From positions 62,001-126,000 of the forward strand of contig NZ_JAHTMW010000014.1 of NCBI RefSeq assembly GCF_026236535.1: a DNA stretch of 64,000 bases, written 5' to 3'. This stretch comes from Streptomyces sp. SKN60. GTDB lineage: Bacteria; Actinomycetota; Actinomycetes; Streptomycetales; Streptomycetaceae. The translations under genes were made by a program, and so were the position numbers. Positions 1-8,567 of this stretch are shown one piece after another (position 1 is the first letter of the stretch; each line of letters opens with the position of its first letter). The notes under the pieces were generated by a model. That model searched no databases and was not told the origin of the DNA. It saw only the letters and a list, made by a program, of their open reading frames with translations.

Positions 1-851
1 ACGACAGCGGCGCCACCAAGACGGGCGGTTCCTCCGCCCCGGCCGCCGACAAGGCCCCCCTCTTCTCGAAGCTCCCGGCCGACATCCAGAAGGCCGGCGT
101 CATCAAGGTCGGCACGGACGCCTCGTACGCGCCGATGGAGTTCACCGAGGGCGGCAAGATCGTGGGTGTCGACCCCGACATCGCCGAGGCCCTGAGCAAG
201 CAGCTCGGTGTGAAGTTCGAGTTCACCTCGGGCACCTTCGACGGCCTGATCACCTCGATCTACACCGGCCGCCAGGACCTGATCATGTCGTCCATGACGG
301 ACAACAAGAAGCGTCAGGAGGGCCTGGACGACAACGGGAAGAAGATCGGCAAGGGCATCGACTTCGTCGACTACTTCAGCTCCGGCGTCTCCCTGCTGGT
401 CAAGAAGGGCAACCCGCAGGGCATCAACTCCCTCGACGACCTGTGTGGCAAGACCGTCGCCGTGCAGCGCGGCACGATCTACGAGGACACCTTCAAGGCC
501 CAGGCGACCAAGTGCGGCGCCAACAAGCTGACGATCCAGGCCTTCGACACCGACGCCGAGGCGCAGACCCGCGTCAAGGCCGGCGGCGCCGTGGCCGACC
601 TGAACGACTACCCGGTCGCCGCGTACATCGCGAAGACCTCGGGCGGCGGCAACGACTTCGAGGTCGTCGGCAGCCAGAGCGACGTCGGCCTCTTCGGCAT
701 CGGTGTGTCCAAGGACAAGACGCAGCTGCGCGACGCCGTCAAGGACGCGCTCGACGCGATCATCAAGGACGGGTCCTACGCCGAGGCCCTCAAGAAGTGG
801 AACGTCGAGGGCAGCGCCGTGCAGTCGGCCACCGTCAACGCCGGCAAGTGA
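1..851 (+). CDS. Polar amino-acid ABC transporter substrate-binding protein (5' partial)
   Basis: The gene enters from the left edge already open in frame 3 and stops at 849-851, so the start and lipoprotein signal lie outside the window. The visible part is a low-complexity Ala/Gly/Pro linker followed by a type 2 periplasmic-binding fold: the early strand KVGTDASYAPMEF, a central domain-swap region and a C-terminal helix ending SATVNAGK. This is the extracytoplasmic family 3 solute-binding architecture for glutamate, glutamine, histidine or similar ligands. It is followed after 29 bp by the permease and ATPase genes, so it is the ligand-capture subunit of that importer. The exact amino acid cannot be read from the sequence. 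Confidence 0.93.
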   Translation, partial: DSGATKTGGSSAPAADKAPLFSKLPADIQKAGVIKVGTDASYAPMEFTEGGKIVGVDPDIAEALSKQLGVKFEFTSGTFDGLITSIYTGRQDLIMSSMTDNKKRQEGLDDNGKKIGKGIDFVDYFSSGVSLLVKKGNPQGINSLDDLCGKTVAVQRGTIYEDTFKAQATKCGANKLTIQAFDTDAEAQTRVKAGGAVADLNDYPVAAYIAKTSGGGNDFEVVGSQSDVGLFGIGVSKDKTQLRDAVKDALDAIIKDGSYAEALKKWNVEGSAVQSATVNAGK

Positions 852-880
852 CCTCCTCGTTCCACTGAAGGGCAGTCGTC

Positions 881-1834
881 GTGACTGACAAGATCTCCAA
901 GGAGCCGTCGGACGCGCGTCCGGCCGGCTCCGGCCCCTCGGGCGTCCCGTACGAGGCGATCAAGGCGATCCCGGTGCGCCACTACGGGCGCTGGGTCAGC
1001 GCCGTCGTGGTGGTCGCGCTCCTCGGATGGCTCATCTACGCGTTCTCCCAGGGCAACATCATCTGGGACACCGTGTGGGACAAGGTGTTCGACCCGTCCG
1101 TCATCGACGGTCTCGGCAACACCGTGATCATCAGCGTCGCCTCCATGGCGCTGGGCCTCGTGCTCGGCATCCTGTTCGCGGTGATGCGCCTGTCGAAGAA
1201 CCCGGTCACCGGCGCGGTCGCGTGGCTGTACATCTGGTTCTTCCGGGGCACCCCGGTGTACGTGCAGCTGCTGGTGTGGTTCAACCTGTCGCTGATCTTC
1301 CAGTACATCAACCTCGGGCCGATCTACAAGAACGAGACCGTGGACGTCATGACGCCGTTCATGGTGGCCCTGCTCGGCCTCGGCCTGAACGAGGGCGCCT
1401 ACATGGCGGAGATCGTCCGAGCCGGCATCCAGTCGGTCGACGAGGGCCAGACCGAGGCGGCGCACGCGCTCGGCATGTCGCAGACGAAGACCATGTGGCG
1501 GGTCGTGCTGCCGCAGGCCATGCGCGTGATCGTGCCGCCGACGGGCAACGAGTTCATCAACATGCTGAAGACCTCGTCGCTGGTCTCGGCCGTGCAGTAC
1601 ACCGAGCTCCTGCGGGCCTCCTCGAACATCGGTAACACGGCCGGCGCCGTGATGGAGATGCTCTTCGTGGCCTCGATCTGGTACCTCGCGCTGACCAGCG
1701 TGTTCAGCGTCGGCCAGTACTACCTGGAGCGCCGCTTCGCCCGCGGTTCGACCCGTAACCTGCCGCCCACCCCGTGGCAGCGCGTCAAGAAGAACGTCAT
1801 CATCTTCAAGCGTTCCCCGGAGGCAACGGCATGA
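881..1834 (+). CDS. Polar amino-acid ABC transporter permease
   Basis: A 317-residue integral membrane protein starting at GTG 881. A hydrophilic N-terminus (about 45 residues) precedes a first membrane helix (VSAVVVVALLGWLIYAF) and then the HisM/GlnP-type permease core. The cytoplasmic EAA loop is clear (EAAHALGMSQTKTMWRVVLP), the surface that contacts the ATPase. The N- and C-terminal extensions (C-terminal RRFARGSTRNLPPTPW) are hydrophilic. Its TGA overlaps the ATPase start as ATGA at 1831, so the two are translationally coupled. Only one permease gene is present, suggesting a homodimeric channel. Confidence 0.93.
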   Translation: MTDKISKEPSDARPAGSGPSGVPYEAIKAIPVRHYGRWVSAVVVVALLGWLIYAFSQGNIIWDTVWDKVFDPSVIDGLGNTVIISVASMALGLVLGILFAVMRLSKNPVTGAVAWLYIWFFRGTPVYVQLLVWFNLSLIFQYINLGPIYKNETVDVMTPFMVALLGLGLNEGAYMAEIVRAGIQSVDEGQTEAAHALGMSQTKTMWRVVLPQAMRVIVPPTGNEFINMLKTSSLVSAVQYTELLRASSNIGNTAGAVMEMLFVASIWYLALTSVFSVGQYYLERRFARGSTRNLPPTPWQRVKKNVIIFKRSPEATA

Positions 1835-2598
1835 CCGGTCAGCCCATGGTCAAGGCCGAAGGCGTCCACAAGTCCTACGGCGCGGCCCACATCCTTCGCG
1901 GCATCGACCTGGAGGTGCAGAACGGCGAGGTCTTCTGCCTCGTCGGCCCCTCCGGCTCCGGGAAGTCCACCTTCCTGCGCTGCATCAACCACCTGGAGCG
2001 CATCGACGGCGGCCGGCTCTCGGTCGACGGCGAGCTGGTGGGCTACCGCCAGAAGGGCGACAAGCTCTACGAGCTGAAGGACAGCGAGGTCGCGGTCCAG
2101 CGCCGTGACATCGGCATGGTCTTCCAGCGCTTCAACCTGTTCCCGCACATGACGGCCATGGCCAACGTCATGGAGGCGCCGATCCAGGTGAAGGGCGAGT
2201 CCAAGGCGGTGGCGCGCGAGCGCGCCGAGCGGCTGCTCGACCGGGTCGGCCTGCGGGACAAGATGGGCAACTACCCGTCGCAGCTCTCCGGCGGCCAGCA
2301 GCAGCGCGTCGCCATCGCCCGTGCGCTGGCGATGGAGCCGAAGCTGATGCTCTTCGACGAGCCGACCTCGGCGCTCGACCCGGAGCTCGTGGGTGACGTC
2401 CTCGACGTCATGCGCGACCTGGCCGAGTCGGGCATGACGATGATCGTCGTCACGCACGAGATGGGCTTCGCCCGGGAGGTCGGCGACTCGCTGGTCTTCA
2501 TGGACGGCGGCGTGGTGGTCGAGTCGGGCAACCCGCGGGACGTCCTGACCAACCCGCAGCACGACCGGACGAAGGCGTTCCTGTCGAAGGTGCTGTAG
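1831..2598 (+). CDS. Polar amino-acid ABC transporter ATP-binding protein
   Basis: A 255-residue ATPase. I chose ATG 1831 (MTGQPMVKAEGVHKSYG) because it overlaps the permease stop and begins where the family begins; the frame is open further upstream but that part is permease antisense-like noise. Walker A GPSGSGKST, the Q-loop region, signature LSGGQQQR, Walker B LMLFDEPTS and the switch histidine in VVTHEMGFAREV are all intact. An insert around residues 65-85 (YRQKGDKLYELKDSE) is common in actinobacterial GlnQ-type proteins. It powers import by the two genes upstream and is the last gene of the operon, followed by a hairpin. Confidence 0.95.
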   Translation: MTGQPMVKAEGVHKSYGAAHILRGIDLEVQNGEVFCLVGPSGSGKSTFLRCINHLERIDGGRLSVDGELVGYRQKGDKLYELKDSEVAVQRRDIGMVFQRFNLFPHMTAMANVMEAPIQVKGESKAVARERAERLLDRVGLRDKMGNYPSQLSGGQQQRVAIARALAMEPKLMLFDEPTSALDPELVGDVLDVMRDLAESGMTMIVVTHEMGFAREVGDSLVFMDGGVVVESGNPRDVLTNPQHDRTKAFLSKVL

Positions 2599-2625
2599 GC
2601 GCCGCCTGGCGCTTCGGGCGTACGG

Positions 2626-2664
2626 GAAGGGGCGGTTACGGGCAAGGCCTCGTACCGCCCCTTC
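2626..2664. terminator. Bidirectional terminator hairpin between convergent genes
   Basis: GAAGGGGCGGT (2626-2636) pairs perfectly with ACCGCCCCTTC (2654-2664) around a 17-nt loop. It lies between the ABC operon and the convergent methyltransferase gene. There is no T-run, as is usual for Streptomyces terminators. Confidence 0.7.
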
Positions 2665-2677
2665 TCGGCGTCCTGGC

Positions 2678-3484
2678 TCACTTCACGGCGAGGAGCAGGG
2701 TGTCGGAGGGCGAGGCCCAGACGGTACGGGCCTCGCCGAAGCCGGCGGCGCGGAGGGTGTCGGCGTGCCAGCGGGGCGCGGGCATGTCGCCGTCGGCGTG
2801 CTCGCCGTAGATCTCGAAGCGGCGGGCGGTGGGCTCGGCGAGCACCGGGTCCTTGGCGGCGAGCGCCCACCAGTCGGCCCAGTCGAGCACCCCGGCGGCC
2901 TTCTCGCGGTCCATCCGGGCGTGCCGCTGGGCGCGCTCGGCGGCGTTGATGCGGGGCGTGGAGGTGTCGATCATGTGGTCGGCGTTCATCAGGACGCCGC
3001 CGTCCCGGACGAGCCCGGCGAGCTGCCCGTAGAGCGCGGCCAGGGGTTCGCTGTGCAGCCAGTGGAGGGCGGTGGCGGTGAGGACGGCGTCGTACGTGTC
3101 GTACGGCAGCGCCTCGGTCCAGGCGGGGTCCTTCAAGTCGGCGGTCACGAGGCTGACGCGGGCGTCGCCGGCGAAGGTGCCCTCGGCGATGGCGAGGAGC
3201 GCGGGGTCGAGGTCGACGCCGGTGCTGGTCGCCCCGGGGAACCGATCGAGCAGCCGGCTCGTGATACTCCCCGTACCGCAGGCGAGGTCGAGCACGCGGG
3301 GCTCCGGTCCCACGAGCGCCTCGACCATGTCGAGCATCACGCGGAAGCGTTCCTCGCGGTCGGGCATGTACCACTCCTGCTGACGGTCCCAGCTGCGCTG
3401 CCAGGCCGCCGCCCAGTCGGCCCGGGTCCCGGCCCTGGTCCCGGCCCCGGTTCCGGTCGGGTTCGTGTCCACGGTGTCCGTCAT
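2678..3484 (-). CDS. Class I SAM-dependent methyltransferase
   Basis: A 268-residue protein starting at ATG 3484 with a Thr/Gly-rich N-terminus (repeated GTRAG-type residues). The Rossmann-fold SAM site is plain: motif I VLDLACGTGSITSRLL near residue 65, then TGVDLDPALL (motif II acidic residue) and LVTADLKDPAW (motif III). The rest resembles small-molecule methyltransferases of the Methyltransf_25/11 group; no substrate can be assigned. It is monocistronic and divergent from the CGNR gene with about 95 bp between them. Confidence 0.9.
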   Translation of the reverse strand: MTDTVDTNPTGTGAGTRAGTRADWAAAWQRSWDRQQEWYMPDREERFRVMLDMVEALVGPEPRVLDLACGTGSITSRLLDRFPGATSTGVDLDPALLAIAEGTFAGDARVSLVTADLKDPAWTEALPYDTYDAVLTATALHWLHSEPLAALYGQLAGLVRDGGVLMNADHMIDTSTPRINAAERAQRHARMDREKAAGVLDWADWWALAAKDPVLAEPTARRFEIYGEHADGDMPAPRWHADTLRAAGFGEARTVWASPSDTLLLAVK

Positions 3485-3579
3485 GGCTCTGCCTCCACCC
3501 TCTTCGTAATACCCTCGAAGGGAACGCGTCGCTTACCCTTCCCCGCCCCGACCCTAGACTGCCGGAGTAAGGACTACAA

Positions 3580-4209
3580 GTGGAACTGGCCTATTACTCG
3601 GACTACGCCGTACGCCTGGTCAACACCGAGGAGCCGGCCCGCAACAAGGACTCCCTCACCTCGGTCGAGGCCGTCCGGGACCTCTTCGGCGCCGCGTCCC
3701 AGATGGCCCGGCGGGCCACCGACGCCGACGTGACGCGCTTCCGCTCGGTGCGCGCCCGGCTGCGCGCCGTCTTCACGGCGGCCGACGAGGGCGACCACAC
3801 CGGAGCCGTGGACCTGCTGAACTCGCTCCTCCTGGAGTTCCCGGTCAGCCCGCAGATCTCCGGCCACGACTACCTCGACGAGGAGGGCCGGCCGCGGTGG
3901 CACATGCACCTCGCCGATCACCCGTCGAACGCGACCGCGGGGTACGCCGCCATCGCGGCGATGGGCCTGGCCTTCCACCTCACCGAGTTCGGCGCCGACC
4001 GCCTCGGCCTGTGCCAGGCGGCGCCGTGCCGCAACGCCTACCTGGACACCTCGACCAACCGCTCCCGCCGCTACTGCTCGGACCGCTGCGCGACCCGCGC
4101 CAACGTGGCCGCCTACCGCGCCCGCAAGCGTCAGGAGGCCCTCGACGCCGAGCGCACGGGCCTGACGGCGGAGAAGAGCCAGGAGAGCGCCACACCGGCC
4201 GACCGCTGA
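3580..4209 (+). CDS. CGNR zinc-finger / ABATE-domain protein
   Basis: A 209-residue protein from GTG 3580 (VELAYYSDYAVRLVNTEEP). The N-terminal about 130 residues match the ABATE stress-response domain. The C-terminus carries the CGNR-type treble-clef finger: CQAAPCRNAYLDTSTN followed by RYCSDRCATRANVAAYRARK, with four cysteines in two CxxxC-like pairs. Such proteins are thought to be transcriptional regulators. Its last 79 bp overlap the 3' end of sodX on the opposite strand. Its target is not evident, though its position beside sodX/sodN could suggest a role near metal or oxidative stress (inference only). Confidence 0.88.
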   Translation: MELAYYSDYAVRLVNTEEPARNKDSLTSVEAVRDLFGAASQMARRATDADVTRFRSVRARLRAVFTAADEGDHTGAVDLLNSLLLEFPVSPQISGHDYLDEEGRPRWHMHLADHPSNATAGYAAIAAMGLAFHLTEFGADRLGLCQAAPCRNAYLDTSTNRSRRYCSDRCATRANVAAYRARKRQEALDAERTGLTAEKSQESATPADR

Positions 4210-4547
4210 CGCCCGGGAGTGACGGGCCGGTACCGCGCCCGCACCCGCCCGAGCACCAGCGGCTCCGGTACGACCCCGAACACCCGGCTGTCCCCCTCGG
4301 CGTCCGGATTGTCCCCGAGCACCCACCAGCCGCCGCCGCGCCGCTCGATCAGCCGCTTCACGATGAGCAGATCCTGCTGGAGCGGGTGGCGCAGCACGGC
4401 CACGTTCCCGGGCCGCAGCCGCGCCCCGTAATGCACGAACAGCTGATCGCCATGGAGCAGCGTGGGCACCATCGACACCCCCGTCACCTCGGCGATCCCG
4501 AACGGGGCCCCGGGCTCCCGCCCCGCCGTACGCCCCGATTCCACCAT
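4131..4547 (-). CDS. sodX: Nickel-type superoxide dismutase maturation protease
   Basis: A 138-residue S24/S26-family peptidase. From ATG 4547 (MVESGRTAGREPG) the catalytic Ser25 lies in GVSMVPTLLHGDQ and the general-base Lys64 in DLLIVKRL. VLGDNPDAEGDSR is the conserved signal-peptidase-like box near the end. Known role: removes the N-terminal leader of SodN so that the new His1 can bind nickel. An alternative ATG at 4583 adds 12 residues. It is divergent from sodN, and its 3' end overlaps the convergent CGNR gene by 79 bp. The C-terminal tail (VALSWLFSAVRPV) is weakly conserved-looking. Confidence 0.92.
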   Translation of the reverse strand: MVESGRTAGREPGAPFGIAEVTGVSMVPTLLHGDQLFVHYGARLRPGNVAVLRHPLQQDLLIVKRLIERRGGGWWVLGDNPDAEGDSRVFGVVPEPLVLGRVRARYRPVTPGRQRSAGVALSWLFSAVRPVRSASRAS

Positions 4548-4689
4548 CCGGCACCTCCCGGTCCGATCGTCCACGAGTCCCATGGTGACCCTGGACTTTT
4601 GTCCTAAGCACCAGGGGGCACTCGCGAAAACGCGCTTCTCACCGAGTAATGTCCCACCTGAGAAGACGATCACGAGGAAGGACAGCAGA

Positions 4690-5085
4690 ATGCTCTCCCG
4701 CCTGTTTGCCCCCAAGGTCAAGGTCAGCGCCCACTGCGACCTCCCCTGCGGCGTGTACGACCCGGCCCAGGCCCGCATCGAGGCCGAGTCCGTCAAGGCC
4801 GTCCAGGAGAAGTACCAGGCGAACGAGGACCCGCACTTCCGCGCGCGCGCCGTCGTCATCAAGGAGCAGCGCGCGGAGCTCGCCAAGCACCACGTCTCGG
4901 TCCTGTGGAGCGACTACTTCAAGGCCCCGCACTTCGAGAAGTACCCCGAGCTCAACCAGCTCGTGAACGACACCCTGAAGGCCCTGTCGGCGGCGAAGGC
5001 CTCGACGGACCCGAAGACGGGCGAGAAGGCGCTGGAGCTCATCGCCGAGATCGACCGCATCTTCTGGGAGACGAAGAAGGCCTGA
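4690..5085 (+). CDS. sodN: Nickel superoxide dismutase
   Basis: A 131-residue precursor starting at ATG 4690 after AGGAAGGAC. The 14-residue leader (MLSRLFAPKVKVSA) is followed by HCDLPCGVYDP, the nickel hook that supplies His1, Cys2 and Cys6 of the mature 117-residue enzyme. The rest is the expected four-helix subunit of the homohexamer. It converts superoxide to hydrogen peroxide and oxygen in the cytoplasm. The divergent spacer (4584-4689) must hold both promoters; in S. coelicolor sodN is nickel-induced through Nur and an sRNA from the sodF 3' end. The last six codons form the left end of the island repeat; the protein itself is intact. Confidence 0.97.
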   Translation: MLSRLFAPKVKVSAHCDLPCGVYDPAQARIEAESVKAVQEKYQANEDPHFRARAVVIKEQRAELAKHHVSVLWSDYFKAPHFEKYPELNQLVNDTLKALSAAKASTDPKTGEKALELIAEIDRIFWETKKA

Positions 5086-5205
5086 CCTTCCTCGCACCAC
5101 CCCAGCAGACCGCACCCGGTCCGCAGTCCGCCGTCACCGGCGTTCACGGCGGCCCGGGTGCGGTCTTGTTCGCCCGGCCACAGGTGCGCGGAGATCCGCA
5201 GCGTG
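5067..5205. repeat. attL: 139-bp direct repeat at the sodN 3' end
   Basis: This segment is identical over all 139 bp to 17157-17295, in the same orientation, 12,090 bp apart. It begins inside the last codons of sodN (starting GGAGACGAAGAAGG) and continues into the 3' part of an antisense tyrosine-integrase gene. The match stops sharply at both ends (5066 G versus 17156 A; 5206 A versus 17296 C). I read it as the left attachment site of an integrated element. Confidence 0.85.
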
Positions 5206-5345
5206 ATGACGGCGGACGCGTGCCCGAGGACGAGCTGGACCTGCTTGACGCTCGCACCGCCGGCGATGAGCGCGGAGGCGTAGAAGTGCCGCAGGTCGTG
5301 AGTGACCATGTGCGGCAGCTCGACGGGCTTGCGGCCCTCATGCTT
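5087..5345 (-). pseudogene. Tyrosine integrase, C-terminal catalytic fragment, active-site Tyr replaced
   Basis: On the minus strand the reading GRKPVELPHMVTHDLRHFYA followed by SVKQVQLVLGHASAVITLR is the C-terminal catalytic domain of an actinobacterial phage/ICE integrase (HxLRH box, LGH box). The nucleophile segment should read TLRxYAHLWPG but reads TLRISAHLWPG: the codon is TCC (Ser), one base from TAC (Tyr). Upstream of about 5345 the frame no longer resembles integrase, so the N-terminal and core-binding domains are lost. Downstream it has no stop of its own and runs antisense into sodN to 4914. Non-functional on both counts. Confidence 0.85.
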
Positions 5346-5422
5346 AGCCGCCGGCCGATGTCCCGCCGCCCGTCGAGCAGCCCTCCTGGCGGGATCTTGA
5401 CGCCCCCGTCCTGCCCGCGCTG

Positions 5423-5815
5423 ATGAACCGCAAGCGCACGGTGGAGAAGCGCGACCAAGAGAAAACCATCCGCTTCACGCGGACCGCGGTAAGCGTGATC
5501 AGCGCCGCCGCTCACCAGCGCGGTCAGAAGTTTGTCGGATTCGTCGGCGACGCCGCCCTGGCCGTCGCCCTCGGCAAGGCAGGGCTGGTCGGCAAACCGG
5601 AGGACGACCCGGTCCGCCCGCTGACCGGGACCGTCGAGGCACACCGTCGCGCTGAACCGCTTCGGCAGCAACCTCAACCAGATCACCGCAGCCATCCACC
5701 GAGGAACAGTGCCCGAACGTGCCGAGGCCGTGCTGGACCGCGTCGAGCAAGCGGCTCAGAACAGCTACCGACTGATCGACCAGCTCCTGACGGAGGGCAC
5801 CTCGCATGGTTCCTG
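5423..5815 (+). pseudogene. MobC-type relaxosome accessory protein, frameshifted
   Basis: ATG 5423 opens a frame reading KTIRFTRTAVSVISAAAHQR and FVGDAALAVALGKAG, a ribbon-helix-helix-like MobC N-terminus. After about 5620 this frame becomes Arg/Pro-rich noise, while a neighbouring frame takes over with VALNRFGSNLNQITAAIHRG and DRVEQAAQNSYRLIDQLL, the conserved LNxxGxNLNQI box of mobilization proteins, ending at TGA 5813-5815. A single frameshift near 5615-5640 therefore splits the gene. The intact parent would help load the relaxase at oriT. It overlaps the relaxase start (5806), as in mobilization operons. Confidence 0.75.
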
Positions 5816-7490
5816 ACGTCTCCACCGGCTCCGACACCCGCGGATTGATCGTCTACCTCTTCGGCCCCGGCCGCCGCGACGAATACACCGGCCCTCACAG
5901 CGTCGCCGCCTGGGACATGGCCGGCGCCCCCGACCCGGCGGCCACCTACACCCAGCTCGCCAAGCGCCTCTACCACCATGTCGACCTGCGCACTCGCGAG
6001 CTGGGCGGCAAGAAGCCACCTCGGCACGTCTGGCACTGCCCGGTCCGCACCGCGCCCGGCGACCGCTACCTCACCGACACCGAGTGGGCCGACGTCGCCC
6101 GCCGCATCGTCCACGCCACAGGCATCGCCCCCGAAGGCGACGAGAAGGCATGCCGGTGGATCGCGGTACGCCACGCCGACGACCACATCCACATCATGGC
6201 CACCACCGTCCGCGCCGACGGGCGCCCCACGCACCCACCACGACGGACAGCGAGCTCAAGCCGAATGCCGCAAGATCGAAGCCGAGTTCGGCCTGCGCCG
6301 CCTGAAGCCCGGCGACCTCACCGCGCCCCGCACCCCCACCGGCGCCGAACGCGCCAAGGCCGAGCGCCAGGGCCAGACGGTCACGGCACGGGGCAATGGC
6401 TGCGCGAGCAGGCGTCCGCGGTCGCCGCCGCCGTACGCAACGAAGCCGACGGCTTCATCGTGCTGCAGTCCCTCGGCATCAAGGTCAAGACACGTCTCGG
6501 CCCCGAGACCGGCGACGTGATCGGCTACAGCCTCGCCGCCCCAGGCGACACCAGCGCGGCCGGCGAACCCGTCTGGGCGGCGGATCGAAACCCGCCCCCG
6601 ACCTCTCCATCAACCGCCTACGCGAACGCCTCCCCGACCAGAAGGTGGCCGACCACCCGCGTTATGCGGCGGACCCCGCCGCCCCATGGCGCCACACCAC
6701 CACCGCCATCCAGACGGCACACTCCGTCCTCGCCTCCGGTGAGGATGCCGCCGCCCAAGGCCATCTGGCCGCCTTCGGTGATGTCCTGTACACCATCGCC
6801 AGCGCCACGACCGGCCCTCCCCGGGCGGAACTGCGGGCGGCGGCGATGGCGTTCAACCGCGCCCGCCGCTCCGCCACCCGCGCCGATCACCAGGCCGCCA
6901 CCGCCCTGCGCAAGGCCGCCAAGGAACTCGCCTACGCCTCCAACGAGCCGGGCGGACTCGCCATCGCCCTGCTCTTCGCCACCGTGCACCTGGCCCGCGC
7001 CGCCGCCAAGTGGCACGAGCAACGCGGCCACGAGCAGCAGGCCGCAGCGGCCGAAGAAGCCTTCCGCCACCTCCAGGCGGGCTACCAGCAGGCCGCCGTA
7101 CCCGTCTTGGCTGACCTGACCTGCCGCGCACCACGAGCCGCAACCGCCCGCCGCTTCGAGCAAGACGGGCGCGCCGCCCTCCCCGACCACGCCGACCGGA
7201 TACTCACCGACCTCACTTGGACCGCCCTGACCACCACCCTCGCCCAAGCCGAGACCACCGGCCACAACCCCCGCCGCCTCCTGGCCGAGCAGGGCACCCA
7301 GCGGGAACTCGACAGCGCCGAGCACCCCGCCGAGGTCCTCAACTGGCGCATCACCGCTCAGCCGAACCGGCGGACACAAGCCGCTCGCAGCCGCAGCACC
7401 ATCAGCGGAACACCGCCCATGTCCGCCACGCCACACCCTCCGGCCACACCAGTGGCTACGAGGCCCAAAGAGCGCAGTCGGCACCGCTGA
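5806..7490 (+). pseudogene. MobA-type relaxase with three frameshifts
   Basis: ATG 5806 begins MVPDVSTGSDTRGLIVYLFG and continues through RHVWHCPVRTAPGDRYL to HADDHIHIMATTVRADGR, the HxxxHxH metal site of mobilization relaxases. Reading frame then changes three times: near 6235 (to AECRKIEAEFGLRRLKPGD), near 6390 (to WLREQASAVAAAVRNEADGF) and near 6580 (to KPAPDLSINRLRERLPDQ). The last frame runs, helical and Ala-rich, to a stop at 7490. The intact protein would be about 560 residues and nick oriT for conjugal mobilization. As it stands only the N-terminal 140 residues could be made. Confidence 0.82.
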
Positions 7491-7625
7491 CCCAATCAAA
7501 TGCCCTTGCACGCATTTTGGCCTGGCGCCGTCCAAGGTGTGCAGCACAAGACCTGTGGCCCAACTCGTTCTGAAACGACCAAGTACAGCACCAGAGGAAC
7601 CCAAATAGCTCTTCCCTGACGAAAG

Positions 7626-7643
7626 CTGATCACTTTCGATCAG
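7626..7643. promoter_or_regulatory. Inverted repeat upstream of the DGQHR gene
   Basis: CTGATC (7626-7631) and GATCAG (7638-7643) form a perfect 6-bp dyad with a 6-nt spacer, 40 bp before ATG 7684. The 193-bp spacer 7491-7683 is AT-richer than its surroundings. A repressor operator is a reasonable guess; no factor is identified. Confidence 0.35.
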
Positions 7644-7683
7644 AAATGAGAAGTTCGGGTATCGGTGACCTTAGGATCAGAGG

Positions 7684-8556
7684 ATGACTAACACCACCAC
7701 GAAACCGGAAGAGCCGGAGCGAAAACTCGCTTCACGGGTCGTCAAGGTGACCCCCGAGATTGCCGAGATCTTCCTGGCCCAGACTTCGGTCAATAGACGC
7801 CTAGATATGGGTCAGGTGAGAGCCCTGGCCGAGACCATTCTCCGTGGCGAATGGAAGTTGACTCATCAGGGAATCGCATTCGACGAAATTGGCACGCTTC
7901 TCGATGGTCAACACCGCCTCCGTGCAATTATCGAGGCCAACACTCCAGTAGAGATGCTCGTTTTCGACGGCCTGTCAAGAGATATTTTTCCGGTTCTTGA
8001 CACTGGAAAGCGCCGGAGTGCAGCAGATACACTGCTGTCGACTGGCGCGAAGTACCTGCCGCTACTTTCCTCCACAATCCGTCACGTGATTCTCTTCAAG
8101 ACAATGCCGAACACTCCCTGGAGTGGTGTCCGCGCCCAGCTATCGAACGACCGGATCCTGGCCGCATACAATAGTGATAAAGACAGGTACGAGGAAGCGG
8201 TGGCCATCGGTCGCGAGCTTTCCAAGCACCTGTTCGCAAGTCAGACAGCCGTGGCAGTGGGGTTCTTTCTGACCACTGAAGTGGCGCCGGCCGCAGATGT
8301 CGACGAGTGGATCTCAGGTCTCAAGTCGGGCGCCAATTTGGATCCTAGCGATGCGAGACTTGCTTTGCGAGAGGTACCGAGGGACACACGGAAGCGGGGT
8401 TCCAGACGCAGAACGGGCATGCGAGACCAGGTGTCAATCTACATCAAGGCATGGAACGCCTGGGTTGAGCTGGATAAGGCCAGCGAATTGCGCCTTCGGC
8501 GCCTAAGGAAGGGGGAGAAGATGCCAATGCCGGTCGAGGTTAAATTTGAGCGCTAG
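7684..8556 (+). CDS. ParB-like / DGQHR-motif protein, lower-GC cargo gene
   Basis: A 290-residue protein from ATG 7684. The core GTLLDGQHRLRAIIEANTP is the DGQHR signature of ParB/sulfiredoxin-fold proteins found in phages, plasmids and ICEs. The preceding helix RLDMGQVRALAETILRGEW is typical of the same fold. The C-terminal half (160-290) is helical and ends in a basic segment (LRLRRLRKGEKMPMPVE). Codon use is clearly less GC-biased than the chromosome (many A/T third positions), pointing to recent transfer. It is convergent with the TIR gene, with 11 bp between the stops. Function unknown; DNA binding or nucleotide hydrolysis is possible. Confidence 0.72.
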   Translation: MTNTTTKPEEPERKLASRVVKVTPEIAEIFLAQTSVNRRLDMGQVRALAETILRGEWKLTHQGIAFDEIGTLLDGQHRLRAIIEANTPVEMLVFDGLSRDIFPVLDTGKRRSAADTLLSTGAKYLPLLSSTIRHVILFKTMPNTPWSGVRAQLSNDRILAAYNSDKDRYEEAVAIGRELSKHLFASQTAVAVGFFLTTEVAPAADVDEWISGLKSGANLDPSDARLALREVPRDTRKRGSRRRTGMRDQVSIYIKAWNAWVELDKASELRLRRLRKGEKMPMPVEVKFER

Positions 8557-8567
8557 GAAGGCTCCGG

